DNA from: Betaproteobacteria bacterium
GTDB lineage: Bacteria; Pseudomonadota; Gammaproteobacteria; Burkholderiales; Casimicrobiaceae
DNA length: 64,000 nt
Direction of reading: 5' to 3'
Assembly: GCA_016861105.1 (NCBI GenBank)
Contig: BOKS01000003.1
Span: 124,001 to 188,000 of the forward strand
How positions within the stretch are numbered: position 1 is the first letter of the stretch; every line of letters starts with the position of its first letter. The notes under the pieces were generated by a model, which was not told the DNA's origin, made no database searches, and saw only the letters and a program-made list of their open reading frames with translations. Both the position numbers and the translations under genes were made by a program. Below, one piece after another: positions 26,491 through 35,165 of the stretch.

Positions 26491-27633
26491 TCAATCGAGC
26501 GTGCGCCGGTAGCGCAGCAGCGCCACCGCGGCCGCCGCGAGCATGAACAGCGCGATCGGCCACAGGTGCGGCAGCGTGTCCGCCGCCCCGTTGCCCTTGA
26601 GCAGCACGCCGCGCACCACGCGCAGGAAGTGCGTCAGCGGGAACACCTCGCCCAGCGCCTGCGCCCACCCGGGCATGCCGCGGAACGGAAACATGAAGCC
26701 GGACAGCAGCAGCGAAGGCAGGAAGAAGAAGAACGTCATCTGCATCGCCTGCAGCTGCGTGCGCGCGACGGTCGAGATCGTGAAGCCCAGCGCGAGCAGC
26801 GCCGCGATGAAGAGCGTCATGCAGGCGACCAGCAGCGCGCCGCTGCCCAGCATCGGCACGTCGAACAGCAGCTTCGCGGCGGCGAGGATGATCGTCGCCT
26901 GCGCGAAGCCGACCGCGATGTAGGGGACGATCTTGCCCGTCATGACCTCGAGCGGGGTCGCGGGCGTGGCGAGCAGGTTCTCGAAGGTCCCCCGCTCGCG
27001 CTCGCGCGTCACGGCGAACGCCGTCATCATCACCATCGTCATCTGCAGGATCACGCCGAGCAGGCCGGGCACGATGTTGTGCTGCGTGACGCCCTCCGGG
27101 TTGTAGCGTCGCTGCAGCCGCACCTCGAACGGCCCCGGCGGCGGCGCGAGGGCGGCGAGCGGCCCGGAGAGGTCGTGGCGCAGCGCCGCCGCGCCGAGCG
27201 TCGTGAGTGCGGCGATCGCGTTGCCGGTCGCCGACGGGTCGGTCGCGTCCGCGGCGACGAGCAGCGCCGGGCGCTCGCCGCGCTGCAGCGCCCGCCCGAA
27301 GCCCGGCGGGACGACGATCGCGAACTGCGCCCGCCCGCGCTCGAGCATGCGGTCCGCCGCGTCCTCGCCGGCGGGCACCGCGACCACGCGGAAGTAGCCG
27401 GTGTTCGCCACGGCCTGCACGAGGCTGCGCGAGAAGACGGTGCGGTCGTGGTCGACGACCGCCGTCGGCAGCTGCTTCGGGTCCGCGTTGATCGCGTAGC
27501 CGAACAGGACCAGCTGCAGGATCGGCACGCCGACGATCATCGCGAACGTCAGCCGGTCGCGGCGCATCTGCACGAGCTCCTTGCGCGCGATGGCGACGAA
27601 CCGTGCCCACGAGAACGGCTGCAGCGGGGTCAT
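26491..27633 (-). CDS. ABC-2 type transporter permease, YbhR/YbhS-like
   Basis: 380 residues from the ATG at 27633; an ATG at 27678 would add 15 residues that overlap the ATPase stop. One N-terminal membrane span (LTFAMIVGVPILQLVLFGYAI) is followed by a large periplasmic loop (about 40-175) and five further C-terminal spans. RERERGTFENLLATPATPLEVMTGKIVPYIAVG is the ABC-2 coupling-helix motif. The family exports drugs or hydrophobic molecules together with an HlyD-type adaptor. E. coli YbhFSR has two permeases; only one is present here, so it must act as a homodimer. Last gene of the tetR-adaptor-ATPase-permease operon. Confidence 0.9.
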   Translation of the reverse strand: MTPLQPFSWARFVAIARKELVQMRRDRLTFAMIVGVPILQLVLFGYAINADPKQLPTAVVDHDRTVFSRSLVQAVANTGYFRVVAVPAGEDAADRMLERGRAQFAIVVPPGFGRALQRGERPALLVAADATDPSATGNAIAALTTLGAAALRHDLSGPLAALAPPPGPFEVRLQRRYNPEGVTQHNIVPGLLGVILQMTMVMMTAFAVTRERERGTFENLLATPATPLEVMTGKIVPYIAVGFAQATIILAAAKLLFDVPMLGSGALLVACMTLFIAALLALGFTISTVARTQLQAMQMTFFFFLPSLLLSGFMFPFRGMPGWAQALGEVFPLTHFLRVVRGVLLKGNGAADTLPHLWPIALFMLAAAAVALLRYRRTLD

Positions 27634-27670
27634 CCGACCGCCTCGCGGCCTCGCAGCGGCCGGGCGGCCG

Positions 27671-28606
27671 CTAGGCATAGTTGTCCTCGGCCTGCTGCGT
27701 CAGGCGCACGAACACGTCGTCCAGCGACGGCTCGGCACGGCGCCAGCGCTGCGCGCCCGACGCGGCGTAGCGGTCGCGCACGCCGTCGAGCGCGGCCGCG
27801 TCGGTGCCCGAGACGTGCAGCGTGCTGCCGAAGGGCACGACGGTCGTGACGCCGCGCTCTTGCGCGAGCGCGCTCGCGAGCGCGGCGAGCTGCCGCTCGT
27901 CGCCGCCGGCCACCCCGACGACGTAGGTCGACAGGCCGGAGTGCGCGATCACGTCCGCGGCCGTCCCGGTCACGAGCAGCTTGCCGTACGCGATGTAGGC
28001 GAGCCGGTGGCAGCGCTCGGCCTCGTCCATGTAGTGCGTGGACACCAGCACCGTCATGCCCTCGGCCGCGAGCGCGTGGATCTGCGCCCAGAAGTCGCGC
28101 CGGGCGCCGGGGTCGACGCCGGCCGTGGGCTCGTCGAGCAGCAGCAGCTTCGGCGCGTGCAGCAGGCAGGATGCGAGCGCGACCCGCTGCTTCCAGCCGC
28201 CCGACAGCGCGCCCGCGAGCTGCCGGCGCCGCGCCGCGAGCCCCAGCCGCTCCAGCGCCGCCTCGACCGCTTCCCGGCGGCGCGGCACGGCGTACACGCG
28301 CGCCACGAAGTCGAGGTTCTCCTCGATCGACAGGTCCTCGTAGAGCGAGAAGCGCTGGGTCATGTAGCCCACTTCCCGCTTGATGCGCGCGGCCTCGTGC
28401 AGGATGTCGAAGCCGAGGCACGTTCCCTCGCCCGCGTCGGGGCGCAGCAGGCCGCACAGCATGCGGATCGTCGTCGTCTTGCCGCTGCCGTTGGGCCCGA
28501 GGAATCCCAGGATCTCGCCGCGCGCGACGGCGATCGACACCGCGTCGACGACCGTGCGGCCGGCGAAGCGCTTGGTGAGTCCGCGGACGTCGATCACGCG
28601 GTCCAT
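27671..28606 (-). CDS. ABC transporter ATP-binding protein, YbhF-like single domain
   Basis: 311 residues. Walker A is GPNGSGKTTT, the Q-loop region is GYMTQRFSLYEDLSIEENL, the signature is LSGGWKQRVALA, Walker B is LLLLDEPTAGVD, and the switch His is in VLVSTHYMDEAE. It energises the adjacent ABC-2 permease. E. coli YbhF is a fused double ATPase, whereas this protein has one nucleotide-binding domain and should dimerise. The C-terminal 80 residues form a small regulatory domain. Cytosolic face of the inner membrane. Confidence 0.94.
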   Translation of the reverse strand: MDRVIDVRGLTKRFAGRTVVDAVSIAVARGEILGFLGPNGSGKTTTIRMLCGLLRPDAGEGTCLGFDILHEAARIKREVGYMTQRFSLYEDLSIEENLDFVARVYAVPRRREAVEAALERLGLAARRRQLAGALSGGWKQRVALASCLLHAPKLLLLDEPTAGVDPGARRDFWAQIHALAAEGMTVLVSTHYMDEAERCHRLAYIAYGKLLVTGTAADVIAHSGLSTYVVGVAGGDERQLAALASALAQERGVTTVVPFGSTLHVSGTDAAALDGVRDRYAASGAQRWRRAEPSLDDVFVRLTQQAEDNYA

Positions 28607-28675
28607 CGTCCCGCTCCCGCCCGGCCGTGCTGCAGCGGACGCGACGCGACGCCGCGGGGTCGACGCCCGGCCACG

Positions 28676-29629
28676 TCAGGGCCCCAGCGTCACCTCGACC
28701 GGCAGGCCCGGACGCAGGGCCCCGACCGGGTGCGCGGGACGCGCCTCGACGAGGAAGACGAGCTTGGCGCGGTTCTCGCGGCTGTAGATGACCGGCGGCG
28801 TGTACTCGGCCTGCGGCGCCACGTAGTCGACGCGCACCGGGATGGGCGCACCGCAGCCGTCGCAGCGCACGGTGGCCGCCGCGCCGGGCGCGACCGCGGC
28901 GAGGTGCGGCTCGGGCACGTAGAAGCGGACCTTGACGTTCCCCGGTGGCAGCAGGGATACGACGGGCACGCCCGCGCCGACCCACTCGCCGGGACGGTAG
29001 AGCGTGTCCTCGACGAGGCCCGCCACCGGCGCGCCCTGCGCCTTCTGGTCGAGGCGCCACTGGGCCTGCGCAAGCGCCTCGGCGGCGGCCACGGCCTCCG
29101 CGCGCGCCGCCGCGATCTCGTCGCTGCGCGCCGGCAGCTTCGCGACCTGTACCTGCGCCGCGAGCTCGGCGCTCCGCGCGCGGTCGCGGTCGCGCTGCGC
29201 GAGCGCCTCGTCGTATTGCTGCGGCGGCAGGAACTTCTCGGCGACCAGGCGCCGTGCGCGCTCGAGCGTGGCCTCGCTCGCCCGCAGCGCCGCCTGCGCC
29301 TGCGCGAGCTGCGCCTCGACGCTCGCGACCTCCGGCGCCCGCCGGCCTTTCTCCAGGTTGGCGAGCGCCGCCTGAGCGCGGGCCAGCCGCGCCTGCGCTT
29401 CGGCGCGCGCGTGAGCCTCCTGCGCGCTCTCGAGGACGAACAGCGGCGTGCCGGCCGCGACCTGCTGGCCGCGCGCGACGTCCAGGCGCGCCAGCGTCCC
29501 GGCCACCGGCGCCGCCACGCGCACGGTCTCGGCCTCGACGTAGCCGGCCAGGCCGGCCGGCGGCGGCGCGTCGCACCCGGCCGCGAACGCGGCGACGGCG
29601 AGCCAGCCCAGGGCACGCGTCGCGGCCAT
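28676..29629 (-). CDS. HlyD-family membrane-fusion lipoprotein of the ABC exporter
   Basis: 317 residues. Lipoprotein signal ALGWLAVAAFAAGC with the lipid-bearing Cys19 in A-A-G-C. The biotinyl-lipoyl-like half AETVRVAAPVAGTLARLDVARGQQVAAGTPLFVLES is followed by a long coiled-coil hairpin rich in Ala, Arg, Glu and Gln (about 65-175). The second lipoyl half is APVAGLVEDTLYRPGEWVGAGVPVVSLLPP, and a beta-barrel domain ends the protein. It links the inner-membrane ABC pump to an outer-membrane channel. It starts 3 bp after tetR and is homologous in position to E. coli ybhG. Confidence 0.92.
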   Translation of the reverse strand: MAATRALGWLAVAAFAAGCDAPPPAGLAGYVEAETVRVAAPVAGTLARLDVARGQQVAAGTPLFVLESAQEAHARAEAQARLARAQAALANLEKGRRAPEVASVEAQLAQAQAALRASEATLERARRLVAEKFLPPQQYDEALAQRDRDRARSAELAAQVQVAKLPARSDEIAAARAEAVAAAEALAQAQWRLDQKAQGAPVAGLVEDTLYRPGEWVGAGVPVVSLLPPGNVKVRFYVPEPHLAAVAPGAAATVRCDGCGAPIPVRVDYVAPQAEYTPPVIYSRENRAKLVFLVEARPAHPVGALRPGLPVEVTLGP

Positions 29630-29632
29630 CGC

Positions 29633-30274
29633 TCAGGACCCCGGCGGGTGCGCGGCGAGGCCCGCGAGCACCAGGTCGATCCGCTCGTCGAGCGCTGCGT
29701 CCGACAGCACGTCCGCTTCGAAGGACGCGGCGACCTCCTGCGGCGCGAGCCCGGACGCGATCAGTGCCGCCCCCGCGAGGATCGGGGCCCCGAGCGCGCC
29801 GGCGACGAATGCCAGCGCCTGCGGCACGGGCACGTGCCGGAGCGTGCCGTCGCGCTGCCCTTCCGCCACCAGGCGGCCGACGACGCCGAGGTGGCGCGGC
29901 AGGTTCGTCCGCGCGAAGTCCACGGCGGCCGGCTCGCCGGCGAACGCCTCGCGGACCAGGTGGCGCAGCAGCGCGCGGTGATCGCGAACGAAGCGAGCAA
30001 TCACTTTGAGCGAGTGGCGCAACCTGCCTGTCAGGGGCTGACCACGCTCGTCGGCGACCAGCGAGAGATCGGCGAACATCGCGTCGTAGACCGTCTGCAG
30101 CAGGGCGCGGACGAACCCGTCGCGGCTGCCGAAGTGGTAGTGGACCATCGCTGGATTCGCACCTGCCGCCTCCGCGACCCGGCGGACGCTGATGGCGGCG
30201 CAGCCGCCCTCTTCGTAGAGGCGGCGCCCCGCGGCCAGCAGGTCGCGGTCGAGATGGCGGGACGGGCGCGGCAT
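29633..30274 (-). CDS. TetR-family repressor, CecR (YbiH)-like
   Basis: 213 residues. The N-terminal helix-turn-helix is LLAAGRRLYEEGGCAAISVRRVAEAAGANPAMVHYHFGSRDGFVRALL. The rest is an all-helical ligand-binding and dimerisation domain, with SLKVIARFVRDHRALLRHLVREAFAG like the DUF1956-type domain of CecR. The tetR-hlyD-ATPase-permease order parallels E. coli ybiH-ybhGFSR, whose repressor responds to antibiotics. A 20-bp perfect palindrome fills its promoter spacer, so autoregulation of the whole operon is likely. The ATG lies only about 8 bases downstream of the -10 box and no Shine-Dalgarno is visible, so the mRNA is probably leaderless. Confidence 0.93.
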   Translation of the reverse strand: MPRPSRHLDRDLLAAGRRLYEEGGCAAISVRRVAEAAGANPAMVHYHFGSRDGFVRALLQTVYDAMFADLSLVADERGQPLTGRLRHSLKVIARFVRDHRALLRHLVREAFAGEPAAVDFARTNLPRHLGVVGRLVAEGQRDGTLRHVPVPQALAFVAGALGAPILAGAALIASGLAPQEVAASFEADVLSDAALDERIDLVLAGLAAHPPGS

Positions 30275-30281
30275 GACGATA

Positions 30282-30310
30282 ACTGTACGACCGATTAATT
30301 AATCGGTCAA
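30282..30310 (-). promoter_or_regulatory. tetR operon promoter with 20-bp perfect operator in the spacer
   Basis: Minus strand: -35 TTGACC (30310-30305), a 17-bp spacer, then -10 TACAGT (30287-30282). The 20-bp perfect palindrome GACCGATTAATTAATCGGTC occupies 30289-30308, covering the whole spacer but one base and most of the -35. A repressor dimer bound here would block polymerase completely. Promoter elements and palindrome are seen directly; binding by the adjacent TetR protein is inference. Confidence 0.85.
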
Positions 30311-30485
30311 CCAGAAACGATGCCGGCGCAGCGCCCGCCGCGGTCGGGCGTCCGGGGCGGGGCACAGCAGGGCCGTCAGGGCGGCCGCGACCGGACCGCG
30401 CCGGGGCCACGACGACACGCGCCGCGATGGGAGGCGCATCGCCGACCTGCTGCCCGCGTCGCGCCCGCACGCGGCAACCGCCCGG

Positions 30486-33400
30486 TCAGTCCGCGGCCCC
30501 GGGCAGCGCGGCGTGCGCGGCGCGCCTCGCGCGCCGCCGCTCCTCGCCCTGCGCGATCCAGCGGTAGAGCACGGGCACGACGACCAGCGTGAGCAGCGTG
30601 GAGGTGACCAGCCCGCCGATGATCGCGCGCCCCATCGGCGCCTGCGTCTCGCCCCCCTCGCCCAGGCCCAGCGCGAGCGGCAGCATGCCGGCGATCATCG
30701 CGGCCGTCGTCATCACGATCGGCCGCAGCCGCACCTGGCCGGCCTGCGCCAGCGCATCGTCGATCGACGCGCCGTCGCGGCGCGCGCGGTTGGCGAAGTC
30801 GACGAGCAGGATCGCGTTCTTGGTCACCAGCCCCATCAGCATGATCACGCCGATGATCGAGAAGATGTTGAGCGTCGTGCCGGTGAACAGCAGCGCGAGG
30901 AACACGCCGATCAGCGAGAACGGCAGGCTCGCCATGATCGCGACCGGCTGCAGGAAGCTCGCGAACTGCGAGGCGAGGATCAGGTAGATGAACACGACGG
31001 CGAGCCCGAGGGCGGCGAGCGCCGCCTTGAACGAGTCCTCCATGTCCTTCTGCTGGCCGCCGACGTCGAAGCGGTAGCCCGGCGGCAGCTCGCCCTTCAT
31101 CTGCTCGATCACCTTGTTGACGTCCGCGCCGGCGTCGCCCGAGGGGCGGCCCACCACGTTCGCGTACAGCGCCACGCGCCGCTGCAGCTCCTGCCGCTTG
31201 ATGATCTGCGGGCTCGTCGACTCCACGATCGTGGCGACCTGCCGCAGCGGCACCATGCGCAGTTCGCCGTCGGGCCCGCGCTTGCTCGTCGTCAGGTACA
31301 GGTTGCCGATGTCCGACGCGAGCCGCCGGCGGTCCTTCGGCAGCTGCACGTTCACCTCGTAGTTGTTGCCGTCGGGGGCGAGCCAGTAGCTGACCGTGTC
31401 GCCGGCGAGCAGCGGCCGCAGCGTGCTGCCGACCTGCTGCACGGTGATGCCGAGGTCGGCAGCGGCCGCGTTGTCGAGGCGGACCGACAGGGCCGGGTTC
31501 GCCGCCTTGTCGGAGGTCTCGAGGTCGGTGATGCCCGGGACATTCGCCACGCGCTGCTGGAAGTCGCGCATGATCGCCGACAGCGTCTCGGGGTCGGGCC
31601 CGAGCAGGTTGACCCAGATCGGCCGGTTGAAGCCCAGCGTGAGCTCGACGCCGGCGATCGGGCGCAGCGCGTCGCGGATCGCGCGCTCCAGCGTCTTCTG
31701 CGAGCGCTCCCGCTCGCCGCGGTCGACGAGCTTCAGGTTGATGCGCGCGTAGTTGCGGCCTTCGTCGGTCCCCACGGTGGTCATCGCGAGCCGCACCTCG
31801 GGGAACCCCTTCAGCGCGTCCTCGACCTGCCGCACCTTGCCGTCGGTGTACTCCAGGCTCGATCCGACGGGCGTGTTGAGCCGGATCGAGACGAACCCCT
31901 GGTCGGCCTCGGGGATGAACTCGGAGCCGACCAGCGGCGGGACCGCGAAGCTCGCGGCGAACGTCGCCACCGCGATCGCGACGACCGACTTGCGGTGCGA
32001 CAGCGCCCAGCCCAGTACGTCGCCGTAGACGCGGTGCATCCCCTCCACGCCGCGCTCGATCCACGCCATCAGGCGTCCGAGCCAGGGCGCGCGCCGGAAA
32101 CGTCCCTCGGCGGGGTCGGGCCAGACCGACGAGAGCATCGGGTCGAGCGTGAAGCTGACGAACAGGCTGACCAGCACCGCGACGGCGACGGTGAGGCCGA
32201 ACTGGTAGAAGAAGCGGCCGACGATCCCCTGCATGAAGGCGATCGGCACGAACACCGCGACGATCGCGAACGTCGTCGCCATCACCGCGAGCCCGATCTC
32301 GTCGGTCGCCTCCTGCGCCGCCTGCCGGTGGCTCTTGCCCATCGCGAGGTGGCGCACGATGTTCTCCCGCACGACGATCGCGTCGTCGATGAGGAGCCCG
32401 ATGCACAGCGACAGCGCCATCAGCGTCAGGAAGTTGAGCGTGAAGCCGAACGCGTGCAGCGCGATGAACGTCGCGATCACCGAGATCGGCAGCGTGAGCC
32501 CCGTGATCACCGTGCTGCGCCAGCTGTGCAGGAACAGGAAGACGATCAGCACGGTGAGGATCGCGCCCTCGACGATCGTCTGCTTGACGCGGTTCACGCT
32601 CTTCTCGACCGCCTCCGCCGTCGAGTTCACCACGCTCACCGTCACGTCCGAGGGCAGCCTCGCCTTCAGGTCCGCGACCGCCGCGACGATGTAGCGGCCG
32701 GTGTCGACGATGTTCGCGTCCTGCGCCTTGTAGAGGTCGAGCGTGATCGCGGGGCGGCCGTTGATGCGGGCGTAGGACACCTCCTCCTTCTCGCCGTCGA
32801 CGATGTCGGCGACCTGCGCGAGGTACACCGGCCCGCCGCCCTGCTGGGCGACGATGATGCGCGCGAACTGCGCGGGCTCCTTGAGCTTGCCCTCGACGCG
32901 CACGACCGCGTCGGTCGGCCCGCGCGTGATGCGCCCCGCGGGCACGTCCTGGTTCGCCGAGCGCACCGCGCTCATGACCTGGTCGACGCCGATGCCGAGC
33001 GCGGTCATCGCCTCGGGCCGGATGCGGATCAGCACCTGCCGCGTGACGCGGCCGTTGACGTCGACGCGCGCGACGCCCGGCAGGTTCTCCAGCGCCTTCA
33101 CGATCGTCTGGTCGGTGAGCGAGGTCAGCTCCCGCAGCCCGGTCGTCGGCGACATCACCGCGAGCGACACCACCGGCTGCTGGTTCTCGTTGTCCGCCCG
33201 GATGATCAGCGGGTCCTTGACGTCGCGCGGGAAGCCGGGCCGCACCAGCGAGATCTTGTCGCGCACGTCCTGCATCGCCTGCGCGACGCCGGTGTCGAGC
33301 CGGAACTCGGCGAACACCTGCGACGCGCCCTCGAGCGAGTTGCTGCGGATCAGCTTGACGCCGGAGATCTGGTTGAGCGCGTACTCGATCGGCTTGGTGA

Positions 33401-33587
33401 CGTCGGTCTCGACCGCCTCGGGCGCGGCGCCCGGATAGGTGGTGAGCACGAGCACGAAGGGCAGCGCGACCTCCGGCATCTGCTCCACCTTGAGGCGCTG
33501 GTAGCTGAACAGGCCGAGCACCGTCAGCCCCACCATCACCATCGTGGCGAACACGGGGTTGCGGATCGAGACGCGCGTCATCCACAT
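30486..33587 (-). CDS. RND-family multidrug efflux transporter (HAE1 type)
   Basis: 1033 residues, the full length for AcrB/MdtB-type pumps. There is an N-terminal span (VFATMVMVGLTVLGLFSYQRL), then a periplasmic porter domain and five further spans (ILTVLIVFLFLHSW...). The proton-relay region is LCIGLLIDDAIVVRENIVRHLAMG, with the paired Asp. This layout repeats in the second half, ending VTKNAILLVDFANRARRDG and LPLALGLGEGGETQAPMG. It probably exports hydrophobic drugs using proton motive force with the adaptor encoded upstream. No outer-membrane channel gene follows; the TolC protein of this window could serve. The ATG at 33581 (MTRVSIRN) is an equally good start. Confidence 0.95.
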   Translation of the reverse strand: MWMTRVSIRNPVFATMVMVGLTVLGLFSYQRLKVEQMPEVALPFVLVLTTYPGAAPEAVETDVTKPIEYALNQISGVKLIRSNSLEGASQVFAEFRLDTGVAQAMQDVRDKISLVRPGFPRDVKDPLIIRADNENQQPVVSLAVMSPTTGLRELTSLTDQTIVKALENLPGVARVDVNGRVTRQVLIRIRPEAMTALGIGVDQVMSAVRSANQDVPAGRITRGPTDAVVRVEGKLKEPAQFARIIVAQQGGGPVYLAQVADIVDGEKEEVSYARINGRPAITLDLYKAQDANIVDTGRYIVAAVADLKARLPSDVTVSVVNSTAEAVEKSVNRVKQTIVEGAILTVLIVFLFLHSWRSTVITGLTLPISVIATFIALHAFGFTLNFLTLMALSLCIGLLIDDAIVVRENIVRHLAMGKSHRQAAQEATDEIGLAVMATTFAIVAVFVPIAFMQGIVGRFFYQFGLTVAVAVLVSLFVSFTLDPMLSSVWPDPAEGRFRRAPWLGRLMAWIERGVEGMHRVYGDVLGWALSHRKSVVAIAVATFAASFAVPPLVGSEFIPEADQGFVSIRLNTPVGSSLEYTDGKVRQVEDALKGFPEVRLAMTTVGTDEGRNYARINLKLVDRGERERSQKTLERAIRDALRPIAGVELTLGFNRPIWVNLLGPDPETLSAIMRDFQQRVANVPGITDLETSDKAANPALSVRLDNAAAADLGITVQQVGSTLRPLLAGDTVSYWLAPDGNNYEVNVQLPKDRRRLASDIGNLYLTTSKRGPDGELRMVPLRQVATIVESTSPQIIKRQELQRRVALYANVVGRPSGDAGADVNKVIEQMKGELPPGYRFDVGGQQKDMEDSFKAALAALGLAVVFIYLILASQFASFLQPVAIMASLPFSLIGVFLALLFTGTTLNIFSIIGVIMLMGLVTKNAILLVDFANRARRDGASIDDALAQAGQVRLRPIVMTTAAMIAGMLPLALGLGEGGETQAPMGRAIIGGLVTSTLLTLVVVPVLYRWIAQGEERRRARRAAHAALPGAAD

Positions 33588-33648
33588 GGAGGCATCCGGG
33601 GCGGGAGGCGTGCCTGGGGGCGGCGAGGACTCGCGGCGGGCCTTGCGG

Positions 33649-34824
33649 TCAGCCCGCGGTGCGCGGCTTCGCGCCGGCGTTGGTCGACGACGAGGCGGCG
33701 CGCACGATCGCCGGCGCGCCCTCCTTCAGGTTGTCGAAGCGCGCCGCCAGCACCTGCGTCCCCGCGGGAAGTGCGGTCCGCAGCTCGACGAGCCCCGCCT
33801 CCTCGTCCCGGCGCCCGACGACGACCACGCGCCGCGCGAGCTTGCCCCCGTCGATGGTCCACACGTAGGTCTGCCCCGCCTCGGTGCGCACGGCCGCGAT
33901 CGGGAGCGTCGGCGCAGGCGTGCTGGACGCGAGCGCGATGCGCCCGGTCGCGAACATCCCGCTGCGCAGGCTGGCGTCCGGGTTGCGCAGCGCGACGTAG
34001 ACGAGGAACGCGCGCGTCCCCGGCTCGGTGGACGGGTTGATGCGGCCGATCGCGCCGAGGAAGCGCCGCTCGCCGAAGCCGTCGACGCTGAGCTCGACCG
34101 GCATGCCGGCCGCGATCTCCGGCACGTCGCTCGCCGGCACGAGCGCCGCGAGCTCGAGGTCCGAGAGGTCGACGATGGTGACCAGCGGCGACTCGACCGC
34201 CACCTTCTCGCCGGCCTGCACGTGGCGCCTGGCGACGATGCCGTCGATCGGCGCCGTCACCGTCGCGTCCCGGAGCGCGTTCTGCGCGAGACGCACCTGC
34301 GCCTCGGCGGACTTCACGTTGCCGACCGCCACGTCGTGCGACGACTGGCTGCCGTCGTAGGCGTTCTGCGAGATGAACCGCTCGGCGAGCAGCCGGTTGT
34401 TCATGGCGCGCGTCTTCTCTGCCAGCGCGAGCTGCGCACGCGCGCTCTCCAGCGCACCCTGCCGCTCCGCGAGGCGCGCCTCGAGGTCCGCCGTGTCGAT
34501 GCGGCCGATCGGCTGGCCGGCCCGGACCGCCTCGCCCTCGCGGACGGCGAGCTGGCGCACTTCGCCCGGGACCTTGGCCTTCACGGTGGCCTGCCGGACG
34601 GCCTGGATCGTGCCGGAGACGGGCAGCCAGCGGCCGAGCGGCTTCGCCTCGACGACGACGAGGTCGGCGGGCGCGAACTCGAGCGTGACGTTCGCGCCGG
34701 GCTTGTCGCGTTCGGCCTCGGCCTTGCGCTTCGCCTGCAGCGCGACGGCGCCACCGACGGCGCCGGCGACCAGCAGCACGGCGAGGCCGGCGACGACCCT
34801 GCGGCGCGTGACTCGGAGTCCCAT
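33649..34824 (-). CDS. RND periplasmic adaptor (membrane-fusion protein)
   Basis: 391 residues from the ATG at 34824 with GGGGGAACGG just upstream. One N-terminal span (VVAGLAVLLVAGAVGGAVAL) anchors it in the inner membrane. The lipoyl halves are QAVRQATVKAKVPGEVRQLAVREGEAVRAGQPIGRID and ATVTAPIDGIVARRHVQAGEKVAVESPLVTI. A short coiled coil lies between them, and beta-barrel and membrane-proximal domains follow. It delivers substrate from the RND pump encoded 61 bp downstream. No regulator gene lies beside this pair. It is divergent from livK across a 341-bp gap. Confidence 0.94.
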   Translation of the reverse strand: MGLRVTRRRVVAGLAVLLVAGAVGGAVALQAKRKAEAERDKPGANVTLEFAPADLVVVEAKPLGRWLPVSGTIQAVRQATVKAKVPGEVRQLAVREGEAVRAGQPIGRIDTADLEARLAERQGALESARAQLALAEKTRAMNNRLLAERFISQNAYDGSQSSHDVAVGNVKSAEAQVRLAQNALRDATVTAPIDGIVARRHVQAGEKVAVESPLVTIVDLSDLELAALVPASDVPEIAAGMPVELSVDGFGERRFLGAIGRINPSTEPGTRAFLVYVALRNPDASLRSGMFATGRIALASSTPAPTLPIAAVRTEAGQTYVWTIDGGKLARRVVVVGRRDEEAGLVELRTALPAGTQVLAARFDNLKEGAPAIVRAASSSTNAGAKPRTAG

Positions 34825-35165
34825 CCGTTCCCCCTGCGGCCGGCTGCCGGCACCGCCGTCGGGTGGGACGGCGCGGCCGGAGGGCCTCCCGCGGCTTCGT
34901 TCCGGGACGCGGCTTCTGGCCGGCCCGAAGGTGTGGTTCGCGTCTTGGATGCGGCGGCGCGGCTTGCCGGATTCGGCGAAGGCGGCAAGCTTACGGATCC
35001 CCCCTCCCCGGGGCAAGCCGGGCGGGACGAAGCGCGGCGGGCGCCGACGGGGCGGCGGCCGCCGTCCGCGACCTGCCCCGCGGCCGCGGCGTCGCGTTGA
35101 CAGCCGGAAACGGCAGCCCCGATAATCTTCCGTTACCTTTCTCCCACGGCCGGAGGCCCCCGGAT
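34825..35165. other. 341-bp divergent intergenic region between the RND adaptor gene and livK
   Basis: No supported gene. It holds the livK promoter (35097-35126) at its right end. In the middle is an 8-bp inverted repeat GCTTGCCG (34962-34969) and CGGCAAGC (34983-34990) with a 13-base loop, a possible operator or hairpin. The rest is GC-rich low-complexity sequence. I see no clear promoter for the RND operon on the minus strand. Confidence 0.6.
35097..35126 (+). promoter_or_regulatory. Sigma70-type promoter of livK
   Basis: -35 TTGACA (35097-35102, perfect consensus), an 18-bp spacer and -10 GATAAT (35121-35126). The expected transcript starts near 35133, leaving a leader of about 33 bases. 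A GGAGG Shine-Dalgarno lies at 35152-35156, nine bases before the ATG. It is the best promoter in the window by eye. Confidence 0.8.

Noticed and set aside
27634..27678. Upstream ATG at 27678 as the start of the ABC permease
   Set aside because: It adds 15 Pro/Arg-rich residues that overlap the ATPase stop; the ATG at 27633 begins the family-typical N terminus (TPLQPFSWARFVAIARKEL).
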